NCBI GenBank assembly: GCA_039621445.1 | Contig: CP154955.1 | Span: 28,038,725-28,102,724, forward strand | Direction: 5' to 3' | DNA from: Euglena gracilis | Taxonomy: Eukaryota; Euglenida; Euglenophyceae; Euglenales | Length of the DNA: 64,000 nt | In this document: positions 12,594 to 22,124 of the stretch, piece by piece | Numbering within the stretch: position 1 is the first letter of the stretch | How the letters are laid out: every line of letters starts with the position of its first letter | Position numbers and translations under genes: made by a program | The notes under the pieces: generated by a model | Databases searched by the model: none | Seen by the model: the letters and a program-made list of their open reading frames with translations, nothing else | What the model was told of the DNA's origin: nothing

Positions 12594-14048
12594 TCAGCAG
12601 GTTTCTGCAGGCTGTGGTTTAACCTTAGGCTTACTGCCTTTCTCTTTCCGCTGTGGCGGAAAGGGGCGTTCTGCAGGCGACTTTGGCGCAGGTTTGACCG
12701 TTGGTGTGGTGGTAGGTGGTACGTCAGGAGCCGTCGGTACCACCTGTTCAGGTGTATGCACCACTACGGGTGTTGTGTCATGTGGTGGCGTTTGTTCGAC
12801 CGTAGTCGATTCGGTTGTTGTCACCACTTCGGGTGTTTGGACATCAGGAGTAGAGCTGGCCGCGTCTGCTGCCAGTGCTGTGATGGAAGCCGTAGCTTCT
12901 TGTGTGGGTTGTTCGCCAAGTCCCGAGTCACGGAGACTTCGCGTTGAAGAGGAAGACCTCGATCGCACCATTGCAACCATCGAGGCTACGCCACTTCGGA
13001 CGCTTCCGAGGACGCGTTCTGCAGCGCGTCCGACTTGTGGTGGTATGAGTATAAAGTCGTCTGGGTCTTGGTATCTGTCGATACCTTCCCGTTGTTGTCT
13101 TGTGATCAGTTCGCAAAATGCGATTATCTCAGCATCAGTTACTTCCTGTCCAGCTTCCGCATGGGCGGGAGTAGGTGGAACCACTTCTACCGAAGGCGTT
13201 GCGGCCGTTGTGGAGTCTGCAGGCACTTCGGCCATTGTAAATTCTGCAGGCGCGTCAGCTTCCGCATCTGGCAATGGTGTTTGTGAACGTGTTTGAGTAG
13301 GCGTTGTAGCTGGCACTTCGGCCCTTAGAGCATGTTGTACGCCGGCATCTTCGGGTTCAGACTCCACAGATGCGGAGGAGACGGAGCGTGTACTGTGTTC
13401 ATTGTCTGTCCGTTCTTCCATTTCCTCATCGCTGGATGACCCAGAGGAGGAAACGGACGAAGAGTCTGAAGAATGTACGGGGGTGTGTTCCACAGACATG
13501 GTAGGTGTAGGTGGAGGTTGTGGCAAACGTTCTTCCGAACGTTTGGTTGCAGGTTTCGCTGCTGCTTTGGCTGTTGACGTTGTAGATGTCGCAGCCGTTG
13601 GGGGTTGTTCAACTGCAGACTGCGCTGCTTCGGACTCCGCCGGCCGAGGTTCGGGGAGTTTTATACGTGGTCGCAAACGGAAGTTTTGCCATCCGACAAA
13701 TTTGTTTCCTCCCGATCCGCGCGGAAGCCAGTCCAGTATTGGGATGGCCAACCCATCCTTATTTGTATGTTTGCCCTTGAAAAAACGGGGCAAAGTCCTC
13801 TCTTCGGAGGGTTTCGCCAAACAGGCGTTTGATGTACTTCCGTTTTCCGTCTTTGTCCCATTCAGGTCGAAGAGGGAGGTATTCTTGTGGGAGTTGTTGT
13901 TTTGGGTTGAATAAATTGTAGATTTCCAGAGCATAGGACACCCATGCTCTCCATTTGAACGTCTGCATGTGCAGAAGCATTTGTCGGTGGTTTCGTCTGG
14001 TGTATCCGATTTCCCTGACTTCGAGGGGATTGTGGCAGAACGCACCAC
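12594..14048 (-). pseudogene. Env-position family, RRNHRQ domain plus Pro/Thr-rich tail (diverged copy)
   Basis: The conserved N-terminal part reads FCHNPLEV..RRNHRQMLLHMQTF, then EIYNLFNPK, then PLRPEW..KRLFGETL, in one frame at 13759-14048. A frame change near 13770-13800 leads into a long Pro/Thr/Ala/Ser-rich tail that is open to 12594. The equivalent protein at 40865-41743 has LCRNPKDV..RRNHRQLLLYLQQF and RRFGDTL at the same places. The tail is low in complexity and differs between copies. Homology between the two loci is clear; function is unknown. The upstream neighbour in the ancestral order now lies on the opposite strand (see 14049-15645). Confidence 0.75.
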
Positions 14049-15645
14049 TTACAAGGAAGCTCTACAACATTTGACGGCCCCAGCAAAACAATACAACGTT
14101 GACGCGCGCAAACGTCCGCGTGGACCGGAGTTTGCAACACCACCACAAACACGTCCAACGCCAGACACACAACGTCGTCGTTTGGACGACGATCCACAAA
14201 GCGCGCAGGCGCAACGTGATCGTCAGGACAATGATGACCTGCCGATCCCGTCCAACGTTCAACGATCCTTACAAGAAATCTATCACCAAATGCGACCAGA
14301 CAAGCCCTCTGATGACATCGCTGGACACTACACCGCAGGTGTAACTGTTACAATGTGGAGAAAAACACGAGCATACCGAAAAGACGGTGCATACCGTTGG
14401 AACGAGCAAGAGCGCGAAGTCGCAAAAGGACAGAAAGGCCAGTAAGGAAAAGGAAAGAGCGAAGGCTCACAAACGGGTTACGACCTAGACGTACAATTTA
14501 TGATTGACCATCTGTTCTGGATCTCAGACGGATGTGATACAATTATGCACAAGTACTATGAGGAACAACACCCTTGGGTGGTTGCTCCTGAAGTACATCA
14601 CAACATGGTCAAACTCTACAAGGAAAAAGCCCGTGGCTTTTTCTTCGACGGTACAATTTCCTGTTACGAAAGCCAGGATGGCATCGACAATTTGCCGGGT
14701 TTCTGGCAACTACTTTTCTGGCTTGGATTTCATTGCATGAACTTCGGTTCATTTGCAATGCCCGCCAGCCAAGCGCACTACTTGCCACATCCAAAGCTAC
14801 AATACGGATGGGAATCGTCCCTTGACGCACTGAAGACAATAGAGGTTAGGCAGGGGTGGGGGGGGGCTGTGGACCCCCCCCCGGTGAAGTTCACCGGTGA
14901 ACATTCACCGGGGGGGAGGGGGGGGTACTTTCGGCGGTGAAGTTCACCGGTGAACTTCACCAGTGAACTTCACCGTTTTGATGGTTGGGGGTGAAATTTT
15001 CATGGGTAAATTTTTGCTCCTTTCCTCTCAAAATGGTCATTTTGAGGTTGATGCTTCATGGAATTTTATCAAAATTTCCGAAAACTTGCCCAAAATGCCA
15101 TTTTTGGCCATTTTTGGCCAAAAAAGTGCTTTTTTGGTGAACTTCACCGGTGAAGTTCACTGATGGGTTAGGCAGAGGGGGGGGGAGGGGGTCCGGGACC
15201 CCCCGGTGAACTTTCAAACGGTGAACTTCACCATAGGGGGGGGGAGGGGGGTCAAAATGACCAAAGTCTACTGCCTGATCTCCAATGTTCGACAATATCC
15301 GAGAAATCGGACCACACGGCATACAATGGGAAGTATTCCCACTTCCAAAGGATATACAATTGGTGACACTCGAAATGTTCTGTTACAACTACCAAATTTT
15401 CCTCAACGAACACTACGGCCCCCACTTCCAAGTGGTCGGAATCGACCTGACATACCCACAAAAATTCGTTTTGGTGCACCCACTGCCACCACAAGTTCCA
15501 CGTGGACTTCTGGGGCTTTGGTGTGCGCGGTCGGACAACCGACCGCCCAAACGCACAAAGGGTGCAGCCCCACCAACGCGAATGGGCGGAGGCCCAACAA
15601 CAACGAAGACTACTAGGACACATCGGGGACTCAAACCTGGGTTGA
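14049..15645 (+). pseudogene. Env-position family, middle domains (inverted segment, insert-split)
   Basis: This plus-strand segment encodes a charged linker ending in KGQKGQ, then a conserved domain (HLFWISDG, DNLPGFWQLLFWLG) up to codons DALKT at about 14837. After the insert at 14841-15283 it continues MFDNIREIGPHGIQWEVFPLP, then QVVGIDLTYPQKF, and after a one-base shift THCHHKFHVDFWGFGV. The counterpart at 41744-42470 has GKGQKGQ, NLPGFCHVWFWAG, FNCIRSVGPKGLEWEIYPLP and CTHCHEKFAVDFWGFGV. There all parts lie on one strand in a fixed order. Here only this block is reversed relative to its partners on both sides, so an inversion of about 1.6 kb is inferred. A one-base shift and one stop codon show it is decayed. 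Confidence 0.75.
14841..15283. mobile_element. Short TIR insert, family 1 (3-bp duplication AAT)
   Basis: Ends are AGAGGTTAGGCAGGGG and, reversed, GGAGATCAGGCAGTAG, i.e. imperfect inverted repeats GGAG(G/A)T(T/C)AGGCAG. AAT flanks both sides (14838-14840 and 15284-15286). Removing the insert with one AAT brings the codons for DALKT and MFDNIREIG together exactly as in the homologous gene at 41744-42349. The interior holds GGTGAAGTTCACCGGTGA palindromes and poly(G) runs. It could be a MITE-like transposon or a nonconventional intron. Confidence 0.85.
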
Positions 15646-15659
15646 CCCGAGAAAGGTTG

Positions 15660-17070
15660 TCCCGGTTCAACAGGTGGTTATGTCTGTCCAGCCGAAGCCG
15701 GTTGTGAAGGTGTTGTGACAGGAGGAGCTCGAACAGGAATTGTAGATTGTGTGGGTGCTTTTGCACGTGCCGACTGCGCGGCTTGAGAAGGGGTCCTGTT
15801 CTTTGTATAGGTACAGGTTGGTTTGAACCTGCTGCTGATGCGGCAGGCTGCGTTGATGTTGATTGAGCAGTCGAAACTGCTTGTTCCGGTTTTGTTTGTG
15901 GTGCCGGAGTAGGTTGAGCTACTGGCGGCACGAGATTCGACGCCGAAGCGAGTTGTTCCATTGGACCAGGTGGATGTGGTGGTGCATTCACACGCAAAAC
16001 TTCGGGTAGTGCCCAGGTGGGTATACCCAAAATTTTGGAGTTTGGACCAATGCCATCCATTATCACTCCTTTGACGTTGATGGCTCCCAAATGGGATCCA
16101 AGTTCGTAAATTTTGTCGAGGGGGAGGTACTGTTCGCCTTTGGTTGTGTAAGCGAAATCCGCAGATTGTGGCACTCGTTCATAGTGAATATTGTCCACTA
16201 CGGGACGCAGGGGGTTTTCTCCGACAACCCGTATCGCTGTCGGTTCCGGCAGCGGTACGGCGGGGGTTGTCGGTGGTTGCGGTTGAGATTGTACCGATGG
16301 TTGAGTTTGTACGGGTTGTGGTAGTTGAGGGGCTGGTTGTTCGTCAGTTTCCATGGTATACTCCGGCTCTGGTTCTGCCGTTGTATACTCGTCATAAGGC
16401 TCTTCGGCCATCTCGTCGGGATAGTTGTCATATGGCTCTTCGGCCTCCATAGCGTATTGTGATTGCATACCAGTCTCCCAGTTCCGGGCAGGTGGCATGC
16501 GTGGGGGAGAGGAAAAACGTTGTTGTGGTAAGTATATTGGTTCTTGCATTTGTACATCACCCATCTCACTTTTTGTGAGTTCAGGAGTATAACGGCGCAT
16601 GTATTCCGCGTAAGCACCCACTGGGTGCACTCCGCGGAGCACAGGCGGGACCAGGACTCCCAGGTCCCTGAGGGTTACGTTGTCTGGAAATCCGGATTCT
16701 CCGGGTTGGAAGAAGATTCCACCCGCTATCGTACTCTGGGACCACATGTCCCAGGTGGCGATAGGCTTGTTGGCGATTGCAAGCAATTGTCGGCAGTACG
16801 AATCCCACACCACTCGGATGAAGGGATCCGGTCTATCCTCTGCGCACATGCACAGAGCGTTACGAATTGTATCTGTTGAAGCCGTTGTCAGTTCACCCAT
16901 GTACTTGGGGAACCAAGGTATAACGGGAGCGGCATACTGCCTTTGTGGAGGTTCTGGTTGTGTGGCATACTGCCCTTGTGGGGTTTGTGCGGCATACTGC
17001 CCTTGTGGAAGTTGTGCGGCATACTGCCCTTGTGGAAGTTGTGCGGCATACTGCCCTTGTGGCGGTTGTG
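15660..17070 (-). pseudogene. Env-position family, Pro-rich protein with conserved Cys/Gly domain (diverged copy)
   Basis: The N-terminus consists of 9-residue repeats (QYAAQLPQG, encoded by 27-bp DNA repeats at about 16935-17070). A conserved domain then runs from IPWFPKYMGEL through WDSYCRQLLAIANKPI, IFFQPGE and AYAEYMRRY to KSEMGDV (about 16925-16555). The 982-codon frame at 42325-45273 has WDTHCRQILGLANRPI, VYFMPGE, AFTEYMREH and ESEMGDI in the same order. The rest is Pro/Gln/Glu-rich. A frame change near 15800 is needed to reach the natural end around 15665. It resembles no protein I know; a structural or surface role is speculation. Confidence 0.7.
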
Positions 17071-17077
17071 CGGCAGC

Positions 17078-17395
17078 ATAGCCAAGAAAAAAAATTTTGG
17101 TGAAAAATCGCGATTTTTTGAGGCCCAAAAATTACCAAAAATGACCATTTTCAGACACAACATGGCAAATTTGGGGGCCGCGCGCTCTGCGCGCGGCCAA
17201 AAAAGCACTTTTTTGGTCAAAAATGGCCCAAAAATGGCAAAAAATGACCACTTTTTGGACCCGAAAATCACCGATTTTAGGATGCGTTCCGCCCCGCCCC
17301 CCGCCCCCCCCCCCCCCCCCCCCCCCCCCCGCGCCCGCCCGCGCGGCCGCTCGCCCCCCCCCCCCCGCTGTGCCTAGCCTCCCAAGCAAACGGGA
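17078..17395. other. Insert-like low-complexity DNA
   Basis: AAAATTACCAAAAATGACC/GGCCAAAAAAG-type sequence is followed by a run of more than 20 C, GCGCGGCCGCTCGCC and GCCTAGCCTCC. The AAAATGGCC-type core also appears inside the insert at 14841-15283. It sits between the Pro-rich pseudogene (minus) and the integrase fragment (plus). No duplication was identified. Confidence 0.4.
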
Positions 17396-17950
17396 GGGTT
17401 GAGAGAGCCGGACAACAGGTAATGGAGGTGTTGAGGAAATTGTACGTGGAGGAAAAAATTAATTGGGTTGAAGCTTTACCCCAAGTTTTGGACCGAATTC
17501 ATGACGTAAAGGGGGAAAGCAGATTGAGCCCATTTGAAATTTTGCATGGAAGGGAACGACCATTGGCAGGGGTACCCTACCAACCACCCAAAGAATGTGA
17601 GGATTCGGTGGAGTTTTTCCGAAGGATGCAAGACATTGATGGGAGGGTGGCTAGGATACTCAACAAAAAGCACGAGGAGGAGGTGGCAAGGATAAATAAG
17701 GGGAGGAAAGAAATGGAACCCCTAAAGGTGGGGACGACAGTTTGGTATAAGAGACCCGAGGGGTCGGGTGAGAAGCTTGACTCTAGGTGGGTGGGACCTG
17801 GGGTCGTGAAGGGTAGAGAAGGGGAACGGAGTTATGTAATTGAGATGAAACCTGGGGTCGCAGGAGCGTGTAAAGGAGAGAATGTACAAATGCAAGGATT
17901 TGCAAGGAGGATGGAGAAAGGTAGAAAAAGGCCCCGCAAGGGGGCCGGGG
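17396..17950 (+). pseudogene. Retroviral-type integrase fragment (core end and C-terminal domain)
   Basis: It begins QANGRVERAGQQVMEVL, the alpha helix carrying the last acid of the integrase DDE triad (E in NGRVER). It continues with WVEALPQVLDRIHD..SPFEILHGRE, the typical end of a Ty3/gypsy integrase core, then a C-terminal 'VGTTVWYKRPE..DSRWVGPGVV' barrel-like segment. No chromodomain follows, in contrast to the element at 38.9-45.3 kb. The upstream part (DD, RT, RNase H) is missing and the frame degenerates after about 17950 in a G/C-rich hairpin. It lies inside the block bounded by the 114-bp repeats and in opposite orientation to the Pro-rich pseudogene next to it. Confidence 0.85.
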
Positions 17951-18164
17951 CACCACAGTATATTTGCTGCCCGTTTGCTACATTTGCCGTTCGCTGTCCC
18001 TCTTCCCTTCCCTCCCTCTACCGTACCCCGCAGCCCTTACACCTTACCCCACATTGCCATCACGCGGTGGTGTTGTAAGGATTCCTTCTCAAAGCATTCG
18101 GATATGTGGATGATATGGTTGGGAGTCTATGAGCACATCATGAGCCTCCCTTCGGTTTTACAAA

Positions 18165-18395
18165 AATCCCCCCGACCCGAGGTGGGGGGGGGGCATGATT
18201 TTTTTTGACAAAAATCCCCCCGGCCCGAGGAGGGGGGGGGGGCATGACGAAATTGAACCAAAAAACCCCCCGACCTGAAGGGGGGGGGGGGCGCCAACCG
18301 AATTTTTACCAAAAATCCCCCGACGAAAAGGGGGGGGGCAGATCTTGGTGAAGACCCTCGTACCACCCGTGAGAAGCGGGGGGGGGGGGGCAGCC
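18165..18395. repeat. Tandem array of C6/G9 mini-palindromes
   Basis: Four or five units of about 55-60 bp each contain AAAAATCCCCCCGACC, a short spacer and a run of 8-12 G. Each unit can fold back, and the G runs could form G-quadruplexes. Frames through the array are not genes. Confidence 0.8.
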
Positions 18396-18614
18396 AAATA
18401 TTCATTGGTTGGTGAACCGAGTCTTTCCCAAAGGCTTGAAGGCACTTGAAAGCCAAAGTCCCTGAATTTTATTTCCCGTTTGGTTGGTTCAAGGGAGCAT
18501 GTGTGGGACATAGGCTTTGGGTGAGGAGTGCCGATTGGAGGAGTTCCCCCCTCTTTGTTGAGGAGGGGGGGGGGGGCGAGTTTTTGGTGTCCGACTGAGG
18601 TCGCAAGAAAGGGG

Positions 18615-18728
18615 GTGTCGGCCGCCGGCTTTCGCCAGCAGCCAAAAATTGCCAGAAAGCGCAAATTCCAACATCGCGGGTAACAGCCAATCAGTTAAAA
18701 AAACCCGCGATTGAAATTAGAAGCGGGT
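18615..18728 (+). repeat. Right 114-bp direct repeat bounding the 7.1 kb block
   Basis: Nearly identical to 11363-11476 in the same orientation. Codons of copy A resume about 17 bp downstream. Confidence 0.8.
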
Positions 18729-18744
18729 TAGGGTATCACTCCTG

Positions 18745-19605
18745 AATGGAGCCCAAAGCCCTCACATTCAACAGAAGTGGTGGGGTGAATGCTTTGCGAA
18801 ACAACGACAAAAGACATTATCCTCCAACCTTCACGGTCAAGACGCCGTTCGGTTCGCAAGCCAACTGCGGCCCCACGCAATGGCCTGGGCTTCTATCACA
18901 CCATCCTCTGGACTGAAAACATTGGTCGCTTCTGCTGAATTCAAAGGATTTCTAAAGTGGTCACTGGGAGCACCAGTTTGTCCACCAACGGGATCAACGT
19001 GCCCACGCTGCACCAAGCCAATGGACAGCCTGGGTAATCGACTTGTATGCTGCAGCTCAAATGGCATCACGCGGCGACATGGTGCAATCCAGGACTTTGT
19101 GTTCCAACTGGCACATGATGCAGGGTTTACAGCAAAAAAAGAACAAGGAGGTCCAGAGAGAACACGCCCGGGCGATGTCCTCATCAGCAGACTGGACGCC
19201 AATGGTCCTGGAGCAGTGGATATCACAGTGAGACACACAGCAGCACCGTACAGATCGAGGCGTGACACAGCTGAACTAACCGAATGGTATGAACGCCAAG
19301 AGAGGGAAAAACATTCAAAATATGACGCCACCTGTGGGAGGATGGGATGGACCTGCATTCCATTTGTTGTTGACTGCTATGGCGGCCTAGGCCAAGAAGC
19401 GCTAACCTTAATGTCAACACTGATGAAACTTCTCCTCTGTCAACAAGATGCATGGTCAAAACACAAAACTGAAGCCGACACATGGCAGCTTCTATCAATA
19501 ACTGTTGCGCAAGAGATCGCGCGACAAGTAATCTGGGGACGGTATGCAGGCAACGACACGGATCCAGAAGTAACCAACACCATACACCAGCCGTATTGTC
19601 TGTAA
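18745..19605 (+). pseudogene. Copy A: C-terminal CCHC finger and restriction-like endonuclease
   Basis: The open frame resumes at AQSPHIQQKWWGECF and DAVRFASQLRPHAMAWA, blocks also found before the finger in the intact copy D. The finger is CPRC..LGNRLVCC..RRHGAIQDF. The endonuclease signature is RPGDVLISRLDA..AVDITVRH, the PD..D pattern of R2/NeSL-type restriction-like endonucleases that nick the target for target-primed reverse transcription. The frame closes at 19605 with no internal stop. It belongs to the fragment at 10275-11150 but is cut off from it by the 7.1 kb block. Confidence 0.9.
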
Positions 19606-20255
19606 AGAAGACCACTACGCAGAACAAACAATTGTCCTAAAACCATCCACAACTCGTCAAAAAAGTAAACAACGGAACCCAACCATCAGCAACCGGTGTC
19701 TCACATTGGCAAGAGAAGTGGCCCGCCTGATGGCTTGAGGAACAGTGGCGGAGCCATCTGGAGCGGTGGATTCCACCACCCATTGCCCATATGAAACGGA
19801 GTGAGCAATTTGACCAGAGGGCCGAAGACGCCATGACACACCAACCGTACGCATAACCAACCACAAGACCAAATAAACCAAAAAACAAGCAAATCACACC
19901 TTGCAACGAATGGACCAAGTCTACAAAGACGTCCAAACCCTTACCTCACCGAAAACAGAGCCTTCCTTGCGCCAACTCCCTTAACCCTAAACTTGTCGCT
20001 GCCACAACCTCAACACCCAACAGCCCCCATGGCCGTTCCATTGAAGCTTCCCTGCCGCTGTACACTTTCCTCTCACACTCGCTATCCCCCCTCCGTACTG
20101 TGCCCTTCACCGCCCTTCTACTTCACCCTCGACTCTCCTCCCTCCCACCTTGAGAACTTGCTATGTGCATTACTCTCACCCGCACAGGACTTCGGCACGG
20201 AGTGATCCTCCTTGTATTGCAGAACATGGAATAGTACTATCTGGTTAGGGTTAGG
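19606..20255. other. 3' flank of copy A and junction to copy B
   Basis: No gene was seen, and the three-hairpin 3' structure found in copies B, C and D is not recognisable here. At 20216-20243 about 30 bp match the LTR-like block (TGCAGAACATGGAATAGTAC, also at 49243). It is followed by TTAGGGTTAGG and then directly by the SL sequence of copy B. Confidence 0.6.
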
Positions 20256-20279
20256 TTTCTGAGTGTCTATTTTTTTTCG
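20256..20279 (+). other. Spliced-leader exon at the 5' end of copy B
   Basis: 24 nt equal to the Euglena SL exon as I remember it, lacking only the first two bases (AC). The exon end TTTTTTTTCG is followed immediately by the element's 5' UTR (CATAATACATGG). This indicates an integrated cDNA of a trans-spliced transcript. Confidence 0.85.
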
Positions 20280-20287
20280 CATAATAC

Positions 20288-20318
20288 ATGGCGGACAATT
20301 GAAAGCCCCTGGTGGGGA
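20288..20318 (+). other. Mini-uORF and CCCC/GGGG hairpin in the 5' UTR (copy B)
   Basis: ATGGCGGACAATTGA encodes M-A-D-N and stops. The stop overlaps TGAAAGCCCCTGGTGGGG, which folds as GCCCC-TGGT-GGGG. The same arrangement follows the SL in copies D (32893) and E (45356). Conservation of the stop-plus-hairpin suggests a role in translation or re-initiation; this is an inference. Confidence 0.6.
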
Positions 20319-20327
20319 CAAACCAAG

Positions 20328-20568
20328 GGGGGTTGGTACGCCGTGGCGAGGGGGTCCGAATAGGGGGGGGGAGGGGGGGTAAATGGCGTGGCGAGGGGGT
20401 CGGCGACCAGGGGGGGGGGGAGGGGTGCACCATGGTCGCCAACAAAATTTTCGTTCAAAAATCGCGAAAATCGCTGGTGGCGTGGCGAGGGGGTCTGGCT
20501 GGGGGTGGGGGAGGGGGGGTAAATGGCGTGGCGAGGCCCTCGGAGGGGGGGGGGGTGTACCAACCCCC
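20328..20568. mobile_element. Short TIR insert, family 2 (5-bp duplication CCAAG)
   Basis: Ends are GGGGGTTGGTACGCC and GTGTACCAACCCCC. CCAAG occurs at 20323-20327 and 20569-20573. The interior has repeated GGCGTGGCGAGGGGGTC and long G runs. A second copy lies at 26916-27166. Confidence 0.85.
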
Positions 20569-20812
20569 CCAAGCCAAGAGTTCAACTATCATCGATCACA
20601 AGTCCTGCTGGTGCAGGCAGAAGAAGTCCTGCTGGTGCAGGCAGAAGTTGAAGTCCTGATGGTGCAGGCAGAAGTCAAGTACAAGTACAATACCAGAAGT
20701 CAAAGGTGCAAGCTCAAGACAAGACATTCAAGAACCCAAGTCCTTGGGCTTCTCAGCCCTTATTGGTCTTGCTGCTGCAGAACTTCACCATGCTGCTGTT
20801 GGCTGTATTGGG

Positions 20813-20970
20813 CCTGAAAAGGCCCCCTCAACACCGCCACTGGCCTGAAAAGGCCCTGGGCCTGAAAAGGCCCCCCCTGCTACAGGGCCTGAAAAGGCCC
20901 CTTCAGCCACTGGGCCTGAAAAGGCGCCCCCAGTTTTTGGGCCTGCAAAGGCCCCCCCAGTCTTTGGGCC
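20813..20970 (+). repeat. Palindromic coding repeats (GGGCCTGAAAAGGCCCC)
   Basis: Six or seven irregularly spaced units of GGGCCTG(A/C)AAAGGCCC, each itself a palindrome, encode G-L-(K/Q)-R-P-P. A related array lies in copy D at 33203-33312. Confidence 0.75.
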
Positions 20971-21091
20971 TCAGAGCTTTTGGTGTAACATGTGCTGTGA
21001 AAACTGGGGGTTTGCCACTTCAATTGATCAGAAGTTTGGGATGCAATGCAGAACACCGAAAAGAAGACACTGGAGCTGAAAGTTCCATTTA

Positions 21092-22057
21092 ATGGTTGGC
21101 AGATGGGGGGCCTTTGCAGGCCCAAAGGGGGGGGCCTTTGCAGGCACATTTTGCTGCAGTTTTGACTTGACATTGAAAAACATTTTGCCACCCCAACCCC
21201 TCAGTGACACTTTTTGCAGCAGTTTTGACTTGACATTGAAAAACATTTTGCCACCCCAACCCCTCAGTGACACCGTTTTACCCCAGTGTCCTGCAAAGTC
21301 ACTGGGCCTGCAAAGGTCCCCCTGTGACACCATTTCGGTCTGTTGCAACTTTTTGCCCCAGTGGGCTGCAAAGGCCCTGGGCCTGCAAAGGCCCCCCTGT
21401 GACACCTTTTTGTCCTGTTGCAGCATTTTGTCCCAGTGGCCTGCAAAGGCCATGGGCCTGCAAAGGCCCCCCCCTGACACCATTTTTGCTCTCAGCCTGA
21501 AAAGCCCCCGACAAACTGGCAAACCATGTTCCTCCACATTTTGGACTGCAACAGTGGCCCCCCAGGCAGACAGCACATCCACTTTTTGGTCTGCAACAAT
21601 GGCCCCCCAGCCAGCCAGTTCTGCCGGATTCTACTGGCCTGCAACCTTCCCACCTCAGCAAAATAAACCGGACAACCCCCAAGTTCCGTCTCCGCTGACC
21701 GGAAGAAACCACCCAACGTCGGCCAAACAAATAAAAGTGCTGGTGCCTTACGTTTCTGCGAAAGACAGCACACAGCCTACCCTAGCAGCATCGGGAGGGG
21801 CAGGCCGAGGTCGGTCTTTACTGACCTGCGGGGACATTGAGAGTAACCCCGGGCCTCCTACAAACCCACCATCTGTTACGGGTGAGGATATTGACATGGC
21901 GCCAGCATCACAACCCTCAATCCATCCTACTGCACCGCCGCCCGCAGAGCACCCATCGGTGTCGGGTGCAGGGATCCCGTTTTTTATGTCTTTTTTCATT
22001 TTCGACGAAACAGGGGTAAACAACAGAAAAAAACACGTTTTTTATTGTCGAAAATGA
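21092..22057 (+). pseudogene. Copy B leader protein with 2A peptide
   Basis: A 321-codon frame, Pro/Cys/Ser/Leu-rich, with GLQRSP/ALGLQRPP repeats and a 63-bp in-frame tandem duplication (21148-21210 and 21211-21273, 21 residues each). It reaches LTCGDIESNPGP, a canonical 2A ribosome-skipping motif, and then GEDIDMAPASQPS, which matches the start of the copy C frame (GEDVDMAPASQIS). Translation would release the leader at the 2A and continue into the RT moiety. The frame diverges from copy C after about 21990, where foreign DNA enters. The true start codon is unclear. The leader resembles no known ORF1; it could be an RNA-binding or capsid-like protein, but no domain shows this. Confidence 0.65.
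21821..21856 (+). other. 2A ribosome-skipping motif (copy B)
   Basis: LTCGDIESNPGP fits D(V/I)ExNPG|P, with separation expected between Gly and Pro. The upstream context SGGAGRGRSLL is typical in length and basicity. Confidence 0.9.
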
Positions 22058-22124
22058 GAAATTCGCGCATACGCGATTTACTGTGGTGGAGTCCTAATTT
22101 TAGCTGTGGGGCCCTGAGTTTCCT

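Noticed and set aside
12349-13296. Long plus-strand frame (Val/Gly/Cys-rich) opposite the Pro/Thr-rich gene
   Set aside because: It is the antisense of the minus-strand coding sequence, which is supported by homology at 38.9-41.7 kb.
14841-15283. Conventional GT-AG intron starting at GTTAGGCAGG
   Set aside because: There is no AG at a matching 3' position. Exact frame restoration needs the AAT-flanked borders, which fit a 3-bp target duplication.
20256-20279. Genuine SL RNA gene
   Set aside because: None of the SL exons is followed by a GT intron donor and snRNA-like sequence. Each is followed by retroelement 5' UTR.
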